A stretch of 64,000 nucleotides of DNA from Streptomyces fildesensis (GTDB lineage: Bacteria > Actinomycetota > Actinomycetes > Streptomycetales > Streptomycetaceae): assembly GCF_016107395.1 (NCBI RefSeq), contig NZ_JAAIKO010000016.1, forward strand, positions 84,052 to 148,051. The letters are read 5' to 3'. A program made the position numbers and the translations under genes. Under the pieces are notes generated by a model, which was not told where the DNA came from, made no database searches, and worked only from the letters and a program-made list of their open reading frames with translations. Below are positions 24,843 through 33,202 of this stretch, piece by piece. Positions within the stretch are counted from its first letter, which is position 1; every line of letters begins with the position of its first letter.

Positions 24843-25318
24843 GACCCCCAGCCACACCCCGGACCCGGCGGACGACCAGTGGTCCGGCAGGCCGCAGGAC
24901 ACCGTGGACGCTCTGGTCCAGCTGTCGTTCCTGGTGCAGGGTGCCCTCACGCGCATCGCGTCCGATCACGACCTCTCCCTCATTCAGGTCCGCCTCCTCG
25001 GCATCCTGCGCGACCGCCGATTTGGCATGCTCGAACTCGCCCGCCACCCTGGGCCTGGACAAGTCCTCCATGACCGGCCTGGTCACCCGCGCCGAGAAAC
25101 GCGGTCTGGTCCAGCGCCTGCCCTCGCCCGACGACGGCCGCGCCGTCCTGGTCAGCCGCACCGCGCCCGGCCGGCAACTCACCGACCAGTGCACCGCCGA
25201 GATGGACCACCAACTCGCCGCGCTGACCGTGTCATTGACCGTCACCGAGCACACCCAGATCCGCACCCTGGCCGCAAAACTCCTGAACGCCGCCCCGAGC
25301 GGTGAGGCGGCTCAGTGA
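24841..25318 (+). pseudogene. MarR-family regulator with a one-base frameshift
   Basis: Translation from 24841 gives a normal MarR start (VDALVQLSFLVQGALTRIASDH, LSLIQVRLLGILRDR) until LELARH near 25046. It then continues one frame over as LGLDKSSMTGLVTRAEKRGLVQRL and on to a MarR-like C-terminus at 25318. CACCCTGG at 25045-25052 has one C more than the CACCTGG needed to keep frame, so the break is a single inserted base, real or a sequencing error. If intact, it would be about 158 residues with the recognition helix complete. Confidence 0.75.
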
Positions 25319-25579
25319 ACGCCGACGCTCCATGGTCATCGAGGCGCGGAGGAGGAGGCCTGGGAGGTAGCTTCCGCGATTTCGACGGGTTTGGGGTCAG
25401 GCATTGTGCACCCGGGTCCGCTGAGTGGAACAGACGTCGACAGACCGCCCCTGGCGTTTGACGCTGTTACCTGTGGTCCGGCACCACCCGGGAAACGGGA
25501 GGCGGCCTGGCTGCTGGTGTTCCGCGGCACACGGCGGCGGAACGTGGTCCCGGGCTCGCCCGGGGACGGGGGAAATGAC

Positions 25580-26182
25580 ATGCGTAAGCGATTCCTGTTC
25601 GCGGTGCTGGCAGCCACGGCCGCCACCGGACTGGTGACGTCCGGTGCCGCCTCCGCCCGCACCGACACCGCCTCGGCCGGACCGCGTGTCGTCGATGTGA
25701 CGTCGGTGGCGCAGATCCCGACGGCGCGGAGCGGCGTTGCCGACGCGGTGCAGCCTCACCTGGTCTTCCGGCTGACCATGACCAACAACAAGGGCGGCCA
25801 GTGCCTGGACGGGGACGCCACGCAGATCCCGGCGAACGGGGCCAGGGTGCAACTGTGGGCCTGCAACGGCCGGAGCAATCAGACCTGGCTCTGGACGCCC
25901 GCAGTCGGGCGGCCGGCCGGCTTCTACACCATCCAGAACGCCGACCGTAACCAGTGCCTGGACGGGGACGTCACCCAGATCCCGGCCAACGGGGCCAGGG
26001 TGCAACTCTGGGCCTGCAACGGCTTCACCAACCAGATCTGGGCCTGGCACGGCTCCACGCTGACCAACGTCAACGGTGGTCAGTGTCTGGACGGGGACGC
26101 CACGCAGATCCCGGCGAACGGGGCCAGGGTGCAGCTGTGGGCCTGCAACGGCTTCACCAACCAGGCTTGGACAACTCACTAA
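25580..26182 (+). CDS. secreted ricin-type beta-trefoil lectin
   Basis: A 200-residue secreted protein: signal peptide (RKRFLFAVLAATAATGLV, cleavage after ASA) followed by one R-type lectin domain of three repeats, each with QCLDGDxTQIPANGARVQLWACNG and a QxW end. The domain binds galactose or xylan-type sugars in this family. There is no attached enzyme. The three repeats are almost identical at DNA level (72 bases at 25799, 25952 and 26081). The start ATG has GGGGGAAATGAC upstream. Confidence 0.85.
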   Translation: MRKRFLFAVLAATAATGLVTSGAASARTDTASAGPRVVDVTSVAQIPTARSGVADAVQPHLVFRLTMTNNKGGQCLDGDATQIPANGARVQLWACNGRSNQTWLWTPAVGRPAGFYTIQNADRNQCLDGDVTQIPANGARVQLWACNGFTNQIWAWHGSTLTNVNGGQCLDGDATQIPANGARVQLWACNGFTNQAWTTH

Positions 26183-26292
26183 GTCCGGCCGAGCCCGGCC
26201 TGACGCAACCGGATCCTGGGCCGCCGTCGGACGCGGAGCCGTCCGCCTCGCCCAGGGCCCGCTGGCATCGCCGTGTCAGTGATCGCCCAGGC

Positions 26293-27447
26293 TCATCGAC
26301 GGTCCTGGCACGCGGGCCACAAAGCGAGCAGCATCAACGCGGCGGTCAGGGCGAACGCCGCCGGGTACCCGGTGTGTGCGGCGATCGCGCCGTAGCCGAC
26401 GGCGCCGACTCCCATCCCGGCGTCGTAGGCGAAGTTCCACAGCGCGCTCACGGTGCCGTAGCCGGACTCGGGCACCCGTGCGTACATCAACGTGAGCGTG
26501 GCGTTCTGCGCGATGCCGAACCCGATACCGAACAGCGTCACTCCGGCCAGCACCGCCACCGCGCTGCCGGTCAGCGCAGTGACGAGCAGTCCGACCGCCG
26601 AGAGGAGCAGACCTGGCAGGACCAGCCCGGCGGCCCCGCGACGGTCCCCGATCCGTCCGGCGAACCACCGCGCCACCGTGGCTGCGGCCGGCTGGATGAA
26701 CAGCACCGCAGTGACCAGTCCGGACATCGACGTCGGTACGGCCAGCGGCAGGAAGGTGACGATGATGCCGGCCCCCAGCGCGGTCGTCGCGAACACGACG
26801 GCGGGCCGTGCCAGGGCGCTTGTGCGCAGGCCCGCGACCACTCCGACCGCATGGTCGGCAGAGGGCTGTCGTCCTGGCACCCCCGGCACCACCACGGCGG
26901 AGGCGAGCGCCACCAGTCCGCCGGCCACGCAGACCGGGGTGAAACCGACGCTGTCGGCCAGCCAGACACCCAGCGGCAGGGCCACCAGTGATGGCACCCC
27001 CGACACGATCCCGGCCAGCGCCAGCCCTTCGCCGCGGCGCTCGGCCGGGATCAGGGCCGCGGTCAGCGCGCCACCTGCGACCACCGTCAGCGCGAAGCCC
27101 AGCCCGCGCACGAAGCAGACCGCCACGATCCAGCCGAAGCTGTCGGAGGCGGTCAATACCAGCGCAGGCGCGCCCAGCAGCACCAGCCCCAGCATCAATG
27201 CCACCCGGTAGCCGAACCGCGCGACGAGACGCGGAGTGGCTAGTTCACCGCAGACGGTGGCCAGCATCAGCGCCCCGGTAGCGAGGCCCGCGTCGCCGCC
27301 GGACGCCTGGGCGTAGAGCGGGACGACGGACAGCAGCAGGAAGAAGCTCGCCGACGCACCGATCATGGTCACGAAGCGCAGCAGCAGCGGCCGGGTCACC
27401 AGCGGTGGCCGGGCGGCGGGGGTCCGTACGGGTGTGGTGGTGGTCAT
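26293..27447 (-). CDS. MFS efflux transporter
   Basis: A 384-residue, 12-helix major facilitator with the loop signature RFGYRVALMLGLVLLG near residue 80 and long hydrophobic segments throughout. It resembles drug or metabolite exporters of the Bcr/CmlA or arabinose-efflux type. Divergent from a MocR regulator 47 bases away, which probably controls it. Substrate unknown. Confidence 0.85.
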   Translation of the reverse strand: MTTTTPVRTPAARPPLVTRPLLLRFVTMIGASASFFLLLSVVPLYAQASGGDAGLATGALMLATVCGELATPRLVARFGYRVALMLGLVLLGAPALVLTASDSFGWIVAVCFVRGLGFALTVVAGGALTAALIPAERRGEGLALAGIVSGVPSLVALPLGVWLADSVGFTPVCVAGGLVALASAVVVPGVPGRQPSADHAVGVVAGLRTSALARPAVVFATTALGAGIIVTFLPLAVPTSMSGLVTAVLFIQPAAATVARWFAGRIGDRRGAAGLVLPGLLLSAVGLLVTALTGSAVAVLAGVTLFGIGFGIAQNATLTLMYARVPESGYGTVSALWNFAYDAGMGVGAVGYGAIAAHTGYPAAFALTAALMLLALWPACQDRR

Positions 27448-27467
27448 GCCGTCAACGCTAGGATCCC

Positions 27468-27481
27468 ACCGGATCGCCGGT
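27468..27481. promoter_or_regulatory. small inverted repeat between MFS and MocR genes
   Basis: ACCGG-atcg-CCGGT lies in the 47-base divergent intergenic region, a likely place for the MocR regulator to bind. MocR sites are often direct repeats, so this is only a candidate. Confidence 0.3.
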
Positions 27482-27494
27482 AAGCTCCATTTCC

Positions 27495-28895
27495 ATGCCG
27501 CTGGAGTGGTCCGGTTTGTCGCCGGAACTGTTGCTCATCGTCGACCGGGAAAGCGCTGAGGGCCTGCGCTCCCAACTGGAGCGTCAGATCAGGGACGCCA
27601 TTCGCACCGGGCGCCTGAGCGTCGGTGAGCGCCTGCCGTCCTCCCGGGAGCTCTCTGCCCGGTTGGGCCTGTCCCGCGGCCTGGTCCAGGACTGCTATGC
27701 CCAGCTCCAGGCCGAGGGCTACCTCGTGACCCGCGTCGGCGCGGCCACCACCGTCGCGGCCGGCGCCTGCCCAACGCCCGTCCCCAGGCCGCCGCAGCCC
27801 GCTGCACCCCGGTTGCTCGCCGACTTCCGCTCCGGCGTTCCGGACCTGTCGTCCTTCCCCCTGAGCGACTGGCTGTGGGCGGTGCGCGAGGCGGGCCGTG
27901 CGATGCCCACCGACGCCCTGGACTACGGTGACCCGCGCGGCCCCTCACAGCCGCGCGAGGTGCTGGCCGGATATCTGCGTCGGGTCCGCGCCGCGGCTGC
28001 GGAACCTGAGCACATGGTGATCTGCTCCGGCTACGCCCAAGGGTTCGCCCTCGCCCTGCGCACCCTGGCCGCCACCGGCCTGCACACCCTGGCCTACGAG
28101 GACCCGGGCTCGCCCGCGCTGACCTCCGCCGCCGCGTCGCACGCGGGCCTGACCTCCGTGCCCGTACCCGTCGACGAGTACGGCATCGATGTCCGGGCGC
28201 TCGAAGCGACCGGCGCCCGCGCGGTACTGGTCACACCCGCTCACCAGTGGCCGACCGGCGTCGTCATGGCCGCCGAGCGGCGCCTGGCCCTGATCGACTG
28301 GGCCGAACGGCACAACGCCTTCGTCATCGAGGACGACTACGACGCCGAATTCCGCTACGACCGCGAGCCGGTGGGCGCGCTCCAGGGCCTGGCCGCGGAC
28401 CGGGTCATCTCCATCGGCACCGTCAGCAAGTCCCTCGCGCCCGCCATGCGCATCGGCTGGGTGCTGTGCCCGCCCGCGCTGACCGCAGGCATCGCGGCGA
28501 ACAAGCAGCTCGCCGACCGGGGTTCCCCCGCCCTGGACCAATTCGCCCTGGCCCGACTCGTGGAGTCCGGGCGCTACGACCGGCACCTGCGCCGCATGCG
28601 GGGCACGTACGCGGCCCGCCGTGCGGCGCTGGTGACCGCGCTCGCCGAGCACGCGCCCGGCGCACAACTGACCGGACTCGCAGCCGGCTTCCACGCCGTC
28701 CTCCACCTCGGTACCGGCGGCGATGAGGAGATCCTCATCGCCGCGGCCCGGACCCGCCGGGTGGGCCTGTACGGCATGAGCGCCCACCATGCCTCACCGA
28801 CGACTTCGCCACCCCGACTCGTCCTGGGCTTCGGCAACGTCAACGAGCGGGCCATCACGGAAGGGATCGCCGCCGTCGGCGACCTGCTGCCCTGA
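27495..28895 (+). CDS. pdxR: MocR/PdxR-type GntR-aminotransferase regulator
   Basis: A 466-residue fusion of a GntR winged helix (about 15-85, LPSSRELSARLGLSRGLVQDCY) and a type I aminotransferase-like domain. The PLP-binding region is visible: DDYDAEFRYDREP and the Schiff-base Lys in SIGTVSKSLAPAMRIGW. Proteins of this class sense PLP and amino compounds; PdxR itself activates PLP synthesis. No PLP synthesis genes are nearby, so here it more likely controls the divergent MFS gene. No strong ribosome site precedes the ATG; leaderless translation is possible. Confidence 0.85.
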   Translation: MPLEWSGLSPELLLIVDRESAEGLRSQLERQIRDAIRTGRLSVGERLPSSRELSARLGLSRGLVQDCYAQLQAEGYLVTRVGAATTVAAGACPTPVPRPPQPAAPRLLADFRSGVPDLSSFPLSDWLWAVREAGRAMPTDALDYGDPRGPSQPREVLAGYLRRVRAAAAEPEHMVICSGYAQGFALALRTLAATGLHTLAYEDPGSPALTSAAASHAGLTSVPVPVDEYGIDVRALEATGARAVLVTPAHQWPTGVVMAAERRLALIDWAERHNAFVIEDDYDAEFRYDREPVGALQGLAADRVISIGTVSKSLAPAMRIGWVLCPPALTAGIAANKQLADRGSPALDQFALARLVESGRYDRHLRRMRGTYAARRAALVTALAEHAPGAQLTGLAAGFHAVLHLGTGGDEEILIAAARTRRVGLYGMSAHHASPTTSPPRLVLGFGNVNERAITEGIAAVGDLLP

Positions 28896-28902
28896 CCACT
28901 GG

Positions 28903-28944
28903 CGGGGACTGGAAGCGGGGCGTCAGCCACCGCGCCAGTCCCCG
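28903..28944. terminator. hairpin between convergent genes
   Basis: CGGGGACTGG (28903-28912) pairs perfectly with CCAGTCCCCG (28935-28944), with a 22-base loop, just after the MocR stop. Confidence 0.5.
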
Positions 28945-29086
28945 ACCCTACTGAAGTACGGCACCTGAAAGCCGACTGCGGTCCGTGAGGAGTTGACCGC
29001 CCGCCTGGACCGTCATGGCCCGGACCAGGACCGGGGCGGCCACGTACCTGTCCTTGGTGGCCGCCCCCAGCGGTCACCAGGGCGGA

Positions 29087-29572
29087 TCAGTAGCAGTTGC
29101 GGATCGAATAGACCGGAGACCAGTCGTAGCCGGCGGGAGTGGCGCTGATGGGAGCGCTCGCCAGCAGGTTGCCGCTCTGGCCGTAGAACGTTGCGGTGGC
29201 ACGGCTACCGGTCTGCTGGTTCCAGTAGGACCCGTTGCCGTCCCAGCTCGACACCGAGTAGGTGGCGCACGGGTCGAAACGGAACACCTCCCAGCTTCCT
29301 GTCGAGTAGTCCCACACCGCGGTGCAGAAGTTTCCGCTCGAGCACGGGACGCCGGTGGTGCCTGCCGGATAGTGCTGGGACGGAGCGTACGGCGACACCG
29401 ACGGCGAGGCTGCCGCCACGGCCCGCGGGCCCGCGTCGAGAGGGGCGGCGGGCATGACCATGGTCCGACCGCTGCCGGAGGTCTCCGGGACCTGGGCGAC
29501 GGCCGTGGTGGTGAGGCCTGTGATCAGCAGGACCGCCGTGGCGGCCGCACCGAGAAGCGAACGTATACGCAT
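29087..29572 (-). CDS. small secreted Cys-containing protein
   Basis: A 161-residue protein with a clear signal peptide (IRSLLGAAATAVLLITGL, cleavage near AVA). The mature C-terminal half, CSSGNFCTAVWDYSTG to SIRNCY, has four Cys and many aromatic residues, like the small peptidase-inhibitor I36 or beta/gamma-crystallin-like secreted proteins common in Streptomyces. Function unknown. The start has GAGGAG upstream. Convergent with the MocR gene. Confidence 0.7.
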   Translation of the reverse strand: MRIRSLLGAAATAVLLITGLTTTAVAQVPETSGSGRTMVMPAAPLDAGPRAVAAASPSVSPYAPSQHYPAGTTGVPCSSGNFCTAVWDYSTGSWEVFRFDPCATYSVSSWDGNGSYWNQQTGSRATATFYGQSGNLLASAPISATPAGYDWSPVYSIRNCY

Positions 29573-30156
29573 GTGATGGAACTCCTCTTGTGTATCGCTG
29601 TGTTGCCCTCAGGAGCAGCTTGGGGCGGCCGGTGGGTGGAGCGGGTGTCGCTTTGGCTCCAGTCAAAGCGTCGGCCCTGCGGAGCGCGCGGACGGAGCCC
29701 TGCCCGCGCGACAGTTGATGCCGCAATCGACCGCGTGACGTTCTCTGTGGTCGGCCTTGTCGAACTTCGGTGACCGGCCACCCTTGGGGCCAGGTCGCAG
29801 CCGCTACGGACCCGATCCAGGGGGAGTGGTGCAGCATTGCGTGGTTCGCCGAGCCGAGCTGGAGGCCCGGATGATCGTGACCTCTTCGGGGTGAGCCGCG
29901 CTGGGGATCAAGCGGCGGCGGGCGGCTGGGGCCACGCCGCGCGCGGAAGATCACGGGCAGAAGCTGAGCGCTTGCGGTCAGGTCCGCGGTCAGAAGGTGC
30001 GTGCCTGCCGGTGGGTTTGCGGCCTGTTACCCGTGTGACGGGCAGGTCCCGGGGCGGGTTGTTCGCGTCATGTCGGGAAAGGAGCCTGCGGCCCGTGCCG
30101 CACATACGTTTCACTGAAGTCCTGAGCTCGATCTGTCCCGCGGCCCGGAGTGGGGG
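29573..30156. other. intergenic stretch, no gene recognised
   Basis: About 580 bases between two divergently placed genes. Open frames here lack ribosome sites and resemblance. It may hold the promoters of both neighbours. Confidence 0.5.
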
Positions 30157-31185
30157 ATGACCATGACGGACGCCGCCCAGCGACGGCTGTACGAGGTCTT
30201 CGGGCAGGTGGCGCGCCCGGAGCGGATCGAGGTCTGCCCGCACTGTTCCGACGCGGACCTGGGCTGTTCCCTGCTGAAAGAACCCGTCTCCGCCATCGCG
30301 GCGGCCGACCTGGCCGGCTACGCAGCCAAGGCCATCACCACCTGGGGCGGGGCCGGAGACCTGCGCTATCTGCTGCCCCGGATGCTGGAGTGCGTGGTTG
30401 CCGGCGCCGCGGATTTCCCCGACCCCGAGATCGTCCTCGGCAAGCTCGCGCTGGCCGACTGGCACCACTGGCCTGCCGAGGAAGCCCGGGCGATCGATGA
30501 CTTCCTCCACGCGTGGTGGGAGACGACCCTCGAGCAGTACCCGGCCCCTCAGCCCGTCGGCACTGTTCTGTGCAGCATTGCGGCAGCCGGAATCGATCTG
30601 GATCCCTACCTCCGGGCGTGGAGCCCACTGGACGGCGATGACTCCATCAGGCATCTGTACGACTTCCTGGCCACCGATGTCGACTGGTCACCGGATCCGC
30701 AGCTGACCAACGCCTTCTGGAACGGCGAAAGTGTGGCCTACCGTCAGGTGCTCACATGGATCGGCGGCGGCCCGGCCACGCGCGCGGTGGAGGCGGCTTT
30801 CGAGCGGGCGACCAGCGAACCCGTTCTGGAGCTGCTGGACACCATTCACGACTGGATTTCTCCCCTCGAACGCGATCGGCCCGCCGTCCCAGGGACACTC
30901 TCCGAACGAGAGACGATGGAATACTTGGCGCGGACTGGCGCCAAGTCGCGATGGGCACACAACAAGCGCTTGGCCAAGGCACGATCCGACGCGTGTGATC
31001 GCGGCAAGGAGCCCTTCGACCTCGCGGTGCTGGAGACGCTGTGCGACACCTCCCGGGAGGGCCGGATGGATGCGGTCGACGTACGTCACGAGAGGTTCGA
31101 ATGGAAGTACTACACCCAATTTCCCGACGTCATGACCCTGCGGGACTTCGCCCGCAAGGTGGACGAGCTCAACAGATGGTCCTGA
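30157..31185 (+). CDS. hypothetical protein (342 residues)
   Basis: A soluble, mostly helical acidic protein that I do not recognise. The N-terminus has a possible metal pair CPHC; the body is rich in Trp, Leu and Asp (ADWHHWPAEEAR, AFWNGESVAYRQVLTWIG) and ends with KVDELNRWS. Codon usage and length support a real gene. The next gene starts 7 bases after its stop, so the two are probably co-transcribed. The ATG at 30163 is an equally good start. Confidence 0.65.
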   Translation: MTMTDAAQRRLYEVFGQVARPERIEVCPHCSDADLGCSLLKEPVSAIAAADLAGYAAKAITTWGGAGDLRYLLPRMLECVVAGAADFPDPEIVLGKLALADWHHWPAEEARAIDDFLHAWWETTLEQYPAPQPVGTVLCSIAAAGIDLDPYLRAWSPLDGDDSIRHLYDFLATDVDWSPDPQLTNAFWNGESVAYRQVLTWIGGGPATRAVEAAFERATSEPVLELLDTIHDWISPLERDRPAVPGTLSERETMEYLARTGAKSRWAHNKRLAKARSDACDRGKEPFDLAVLETLCDTSREGRMDAVDVRHERFEWKYYTQFPDVMTLRDFARKVDELNRWS

Positions 31186-31192
31186 CGCGCCG

Positions 31193-32182
31193 ATGACCGA
31201 CTGGGAGCAGCACCGGCTGGAGCTGTTGCGGGCGTTCAAGAACGGCCCGCAGGACATCGAGGCGAACCGTGCCGGCCGACTCGGCAGCGGACAGGGCCGC
31301 CGGATGCGCCGCGGGATCGTCCTGAACCTGATGCTCAGCGTCGTGCTCGTCGCGACGTTCGTGGCCATCGTCTATTTCGCCGCGTCGCGTCCGCTGCGGG
31401 CGATTCAGTGGATCCTCATCGTGCTGATCATCGCCGCCGGTCTCGCGCTGGGCGTCGTCGCCGCACGGAACCTGCTCAGGGCCGTGCGCTCCGGCGTCGT
31501 GGAATGCCTTGAGGGGCCGGTACGCGTCGCGACACGGGGCCGCTCCGGTTGGTGGATCACTGTGCAGGAGCGGTCGTTCCACATTCCGGTCGCCTTCTGG
31601 CATGTCGGCGCGGGCGTCACCTACCGCGTGTATGTCGCTGCCGGGGCCCAGCTCATCGTGGCGATGGAACCGGCGGAAGAATCCGTGGCCGGCACCGCTG
31701 TGGGCACTGCGGCGGAGCCGGATGAGGGGGAGGACCTGGTGGCGGTCGACTGCCAGACACTGCGCGCCTGGGCGCAGGGACTGTGCATGGTGGCGGCCGT
31801 GGACAGCGCGACGGTGCTGACCGCGATCGGGCTCCATGGCGAGCTGGTCGAGACGATCGGAGAGCCCGCGCTGGAGCCCGCACCGGCGGGCACGTCGCGC
31901 GTCACGGCGGGCGACTGGTACGACGGGCTGTTCGCCGTGAGGATCACGCCCGCCGCGCCCACGGTGTCCCGTCGCGATTTGGACGCCGAATTCGGCACCG
32001 GATCCGAGCTGGTGCGCATCCACTGGGACAGCGCCTACCACGTCATCTATTGGGTGACCGTGGCGGGCGCTCCGTTCAGGTGTGACATCACAGCGTCCTT
32101 CACGGGACCGCCGATTCCCGCGAATCCCGCCGTCGAGATCGCACTGCGCCGCCAACGCGTCCAACTGATCGCGTCCGAATGA
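31193..32182 (+). CDS. hypothetical membrane protein (329 residues)
   Basis: It has two adjacent transmembrane segments near residues 42-63 (IVLNLMLSVVLVATFVAIVY) and 70-90, then a long soluble C-terminal part with an acidic linker (AEPDEGEDL). No domain recognised. Probably in an operon with the upstream unknown gene; together they might form a membrane-linked pair, but nothing shows their job. Confidence 0.65.
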   Translation: MTDWEQHRLELLRAFKNGPQDIEANRAGRLGSGQGRRMRRGIVLNLMLSVVLVATFVAIVYFAASRPLRAIQWILIVLIIAAGLALGVVAARNLLRAVRSGVVECLEGPVRVATRGRSGWWITVQERSFHIPVAFWHVGAGVTYRVYVAAGAQLIVAMEPAEESVAGTAVGTAAEPDEGEDLVAVDCQTLRAWAQGLCMVAAVDSATVLTAIGLHGELVETIGEPALEPAPAGTSRVTAGDWYDGLFAVRITPAAPTVSRRDLDAEFGTGSELVRIHWDSAYHVIYWVTVAGAPFRCDITASFTGPPIPANPAVEIALRRQRVQLIASE

Positions 32183-32490
32183 GACCGGCGTGTTGGCCTG
32201 GCAGTTGGATGGTGGGTCGGCCGGGTCCGCGGCGTGTCTGTTGATCTTGTGCCTGATGACTTGTGGGGGCGGACAGCTCCGCCGCTACGTGCTCGTTCGC
32301 CGCGGCGGGGAGCCGGAACTCCGTGGTGCCCACGGCAGCTACTGCGCCTACTGCGTGTATCCCGACACCTGGCCGCCGCCGGCAGTGGCCAGGCTGGGTG
32401 CCCGCGCGGATCCCCGCGAACGGCCCGGTCCCTACCGTGAGACGCATCGCAGCTCCCAGTGAGGGCTGTACGCAGGACACAGGAGGGGAC
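32183..32490. other. upstream region of lectin gene, nothing recognised
   Basis: About 300 bases with no convincing gene; it presumably holds the promoter of the lectin gene. Confidence 0.4.
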
Positions 32491-33063
32491 ATGCGAAAGC
32501 AGAGAGCGGCCGGTCTTGTTCTGGCCGGCCTGATCGCAACCGCGGCCGGAATGGCTCCGGGGGGAGCCGCCCAGGCGGCCGGTGCGGTCAAGAGCGACGC
32601 CAGGACCCCTGGGCCGAGCAGTATCGGGGCGGCGTTCGCGCTCAAGAACAAGGTCACTGACAACTGCCTGGACGCGAGGCAGTCGAAGGAGCCCGGTTCG
32701 GTGTACCAGTGGGACTGCGACTCACACGATCCCAACCAGAACTGGCTCATGGAACAGGTGACTTCGGCGCCGGGCTGGTTCTCGCTGCGCAACCTCAACA
32801 GCAATCTATGTCTGGATCTGTATGCCGGCAACGATGACGAGGTGGTGAACGGGACGACGATCCAGCAGTATTTCTGCTACCCCGACTCCATCGGCTCCGA
32901 GCGGTGGCAGGTCATCGTCTCGCCCAACGAACCTCGCGCTGTGATCGTGGCCAATCAGGTGAAGGGCAAGTGCCTCGACACCCGCGGCAAGGGCGGGAAC
33001 CGGACACAGATCGTCGTGTGGGACTGCAACGGCTCCAAGAGCCAGAAATGGACCCAGGAGTAG
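32491..33063 (+). CDS. secreted ricin-type lectin-like protein
   Basis: A 190-residue secreted beta-trefoil protein: signal peptide (RKQRAAGLVLAGLIATAAG, cleavage near AQAA) and three repeats seen as NCLDARQ...QNW, LCLDLYAG...ERW and KCLDTRG...QKW, the QxW pattern of R-type lectins. It is diverged from the lectin at 25580 and carries no enzyme domain. GGAGGGG sits right before the ATG. A strong hairpin follows the stop. Confidence 0.8.
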   Translation: MRKQRAAGLVLAGLIATAAGMAPGGAAQAAGAVKSDARTPGPSSIGAAFALKNKVTDNCLDARQSKEPGSVYQWDCDSHDPNQNWLMEQVTSAPGWFSLRNLNSNLCLDLYAGNDDEVVNGTTIQQYFCYPDSIGSERWQVIVSPNEPRAVIVANQVKGKCLDTRGKGGNRTQIVVWDCNGSKSQKWTQE

Positions 33064-33095
33064 GACCGCAGGGCGCTGACCTCGGCCTTTTCTGA

Positions 33096-33122
33096 CGGCC
33101 CGCCGGCCTGCCCGGCGGGCCG
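33096..33122 (+). terminator. terminator after lectin gene
   Basis: A perfect 11-base stem CGGCCCGCCGG with CCGGCGGGCCG and a five-base loop, 33 bases after the lectin stop. Confidence 0.75.
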
Positions 33123-33202
33123 CTCGGCCTTGTGCGCCGGCGTAGCGGCGAGGCGGTCGACAACCTGTTCGGAGCGGCACGGGGCCGGGGTACGATTCGC
33201 CC

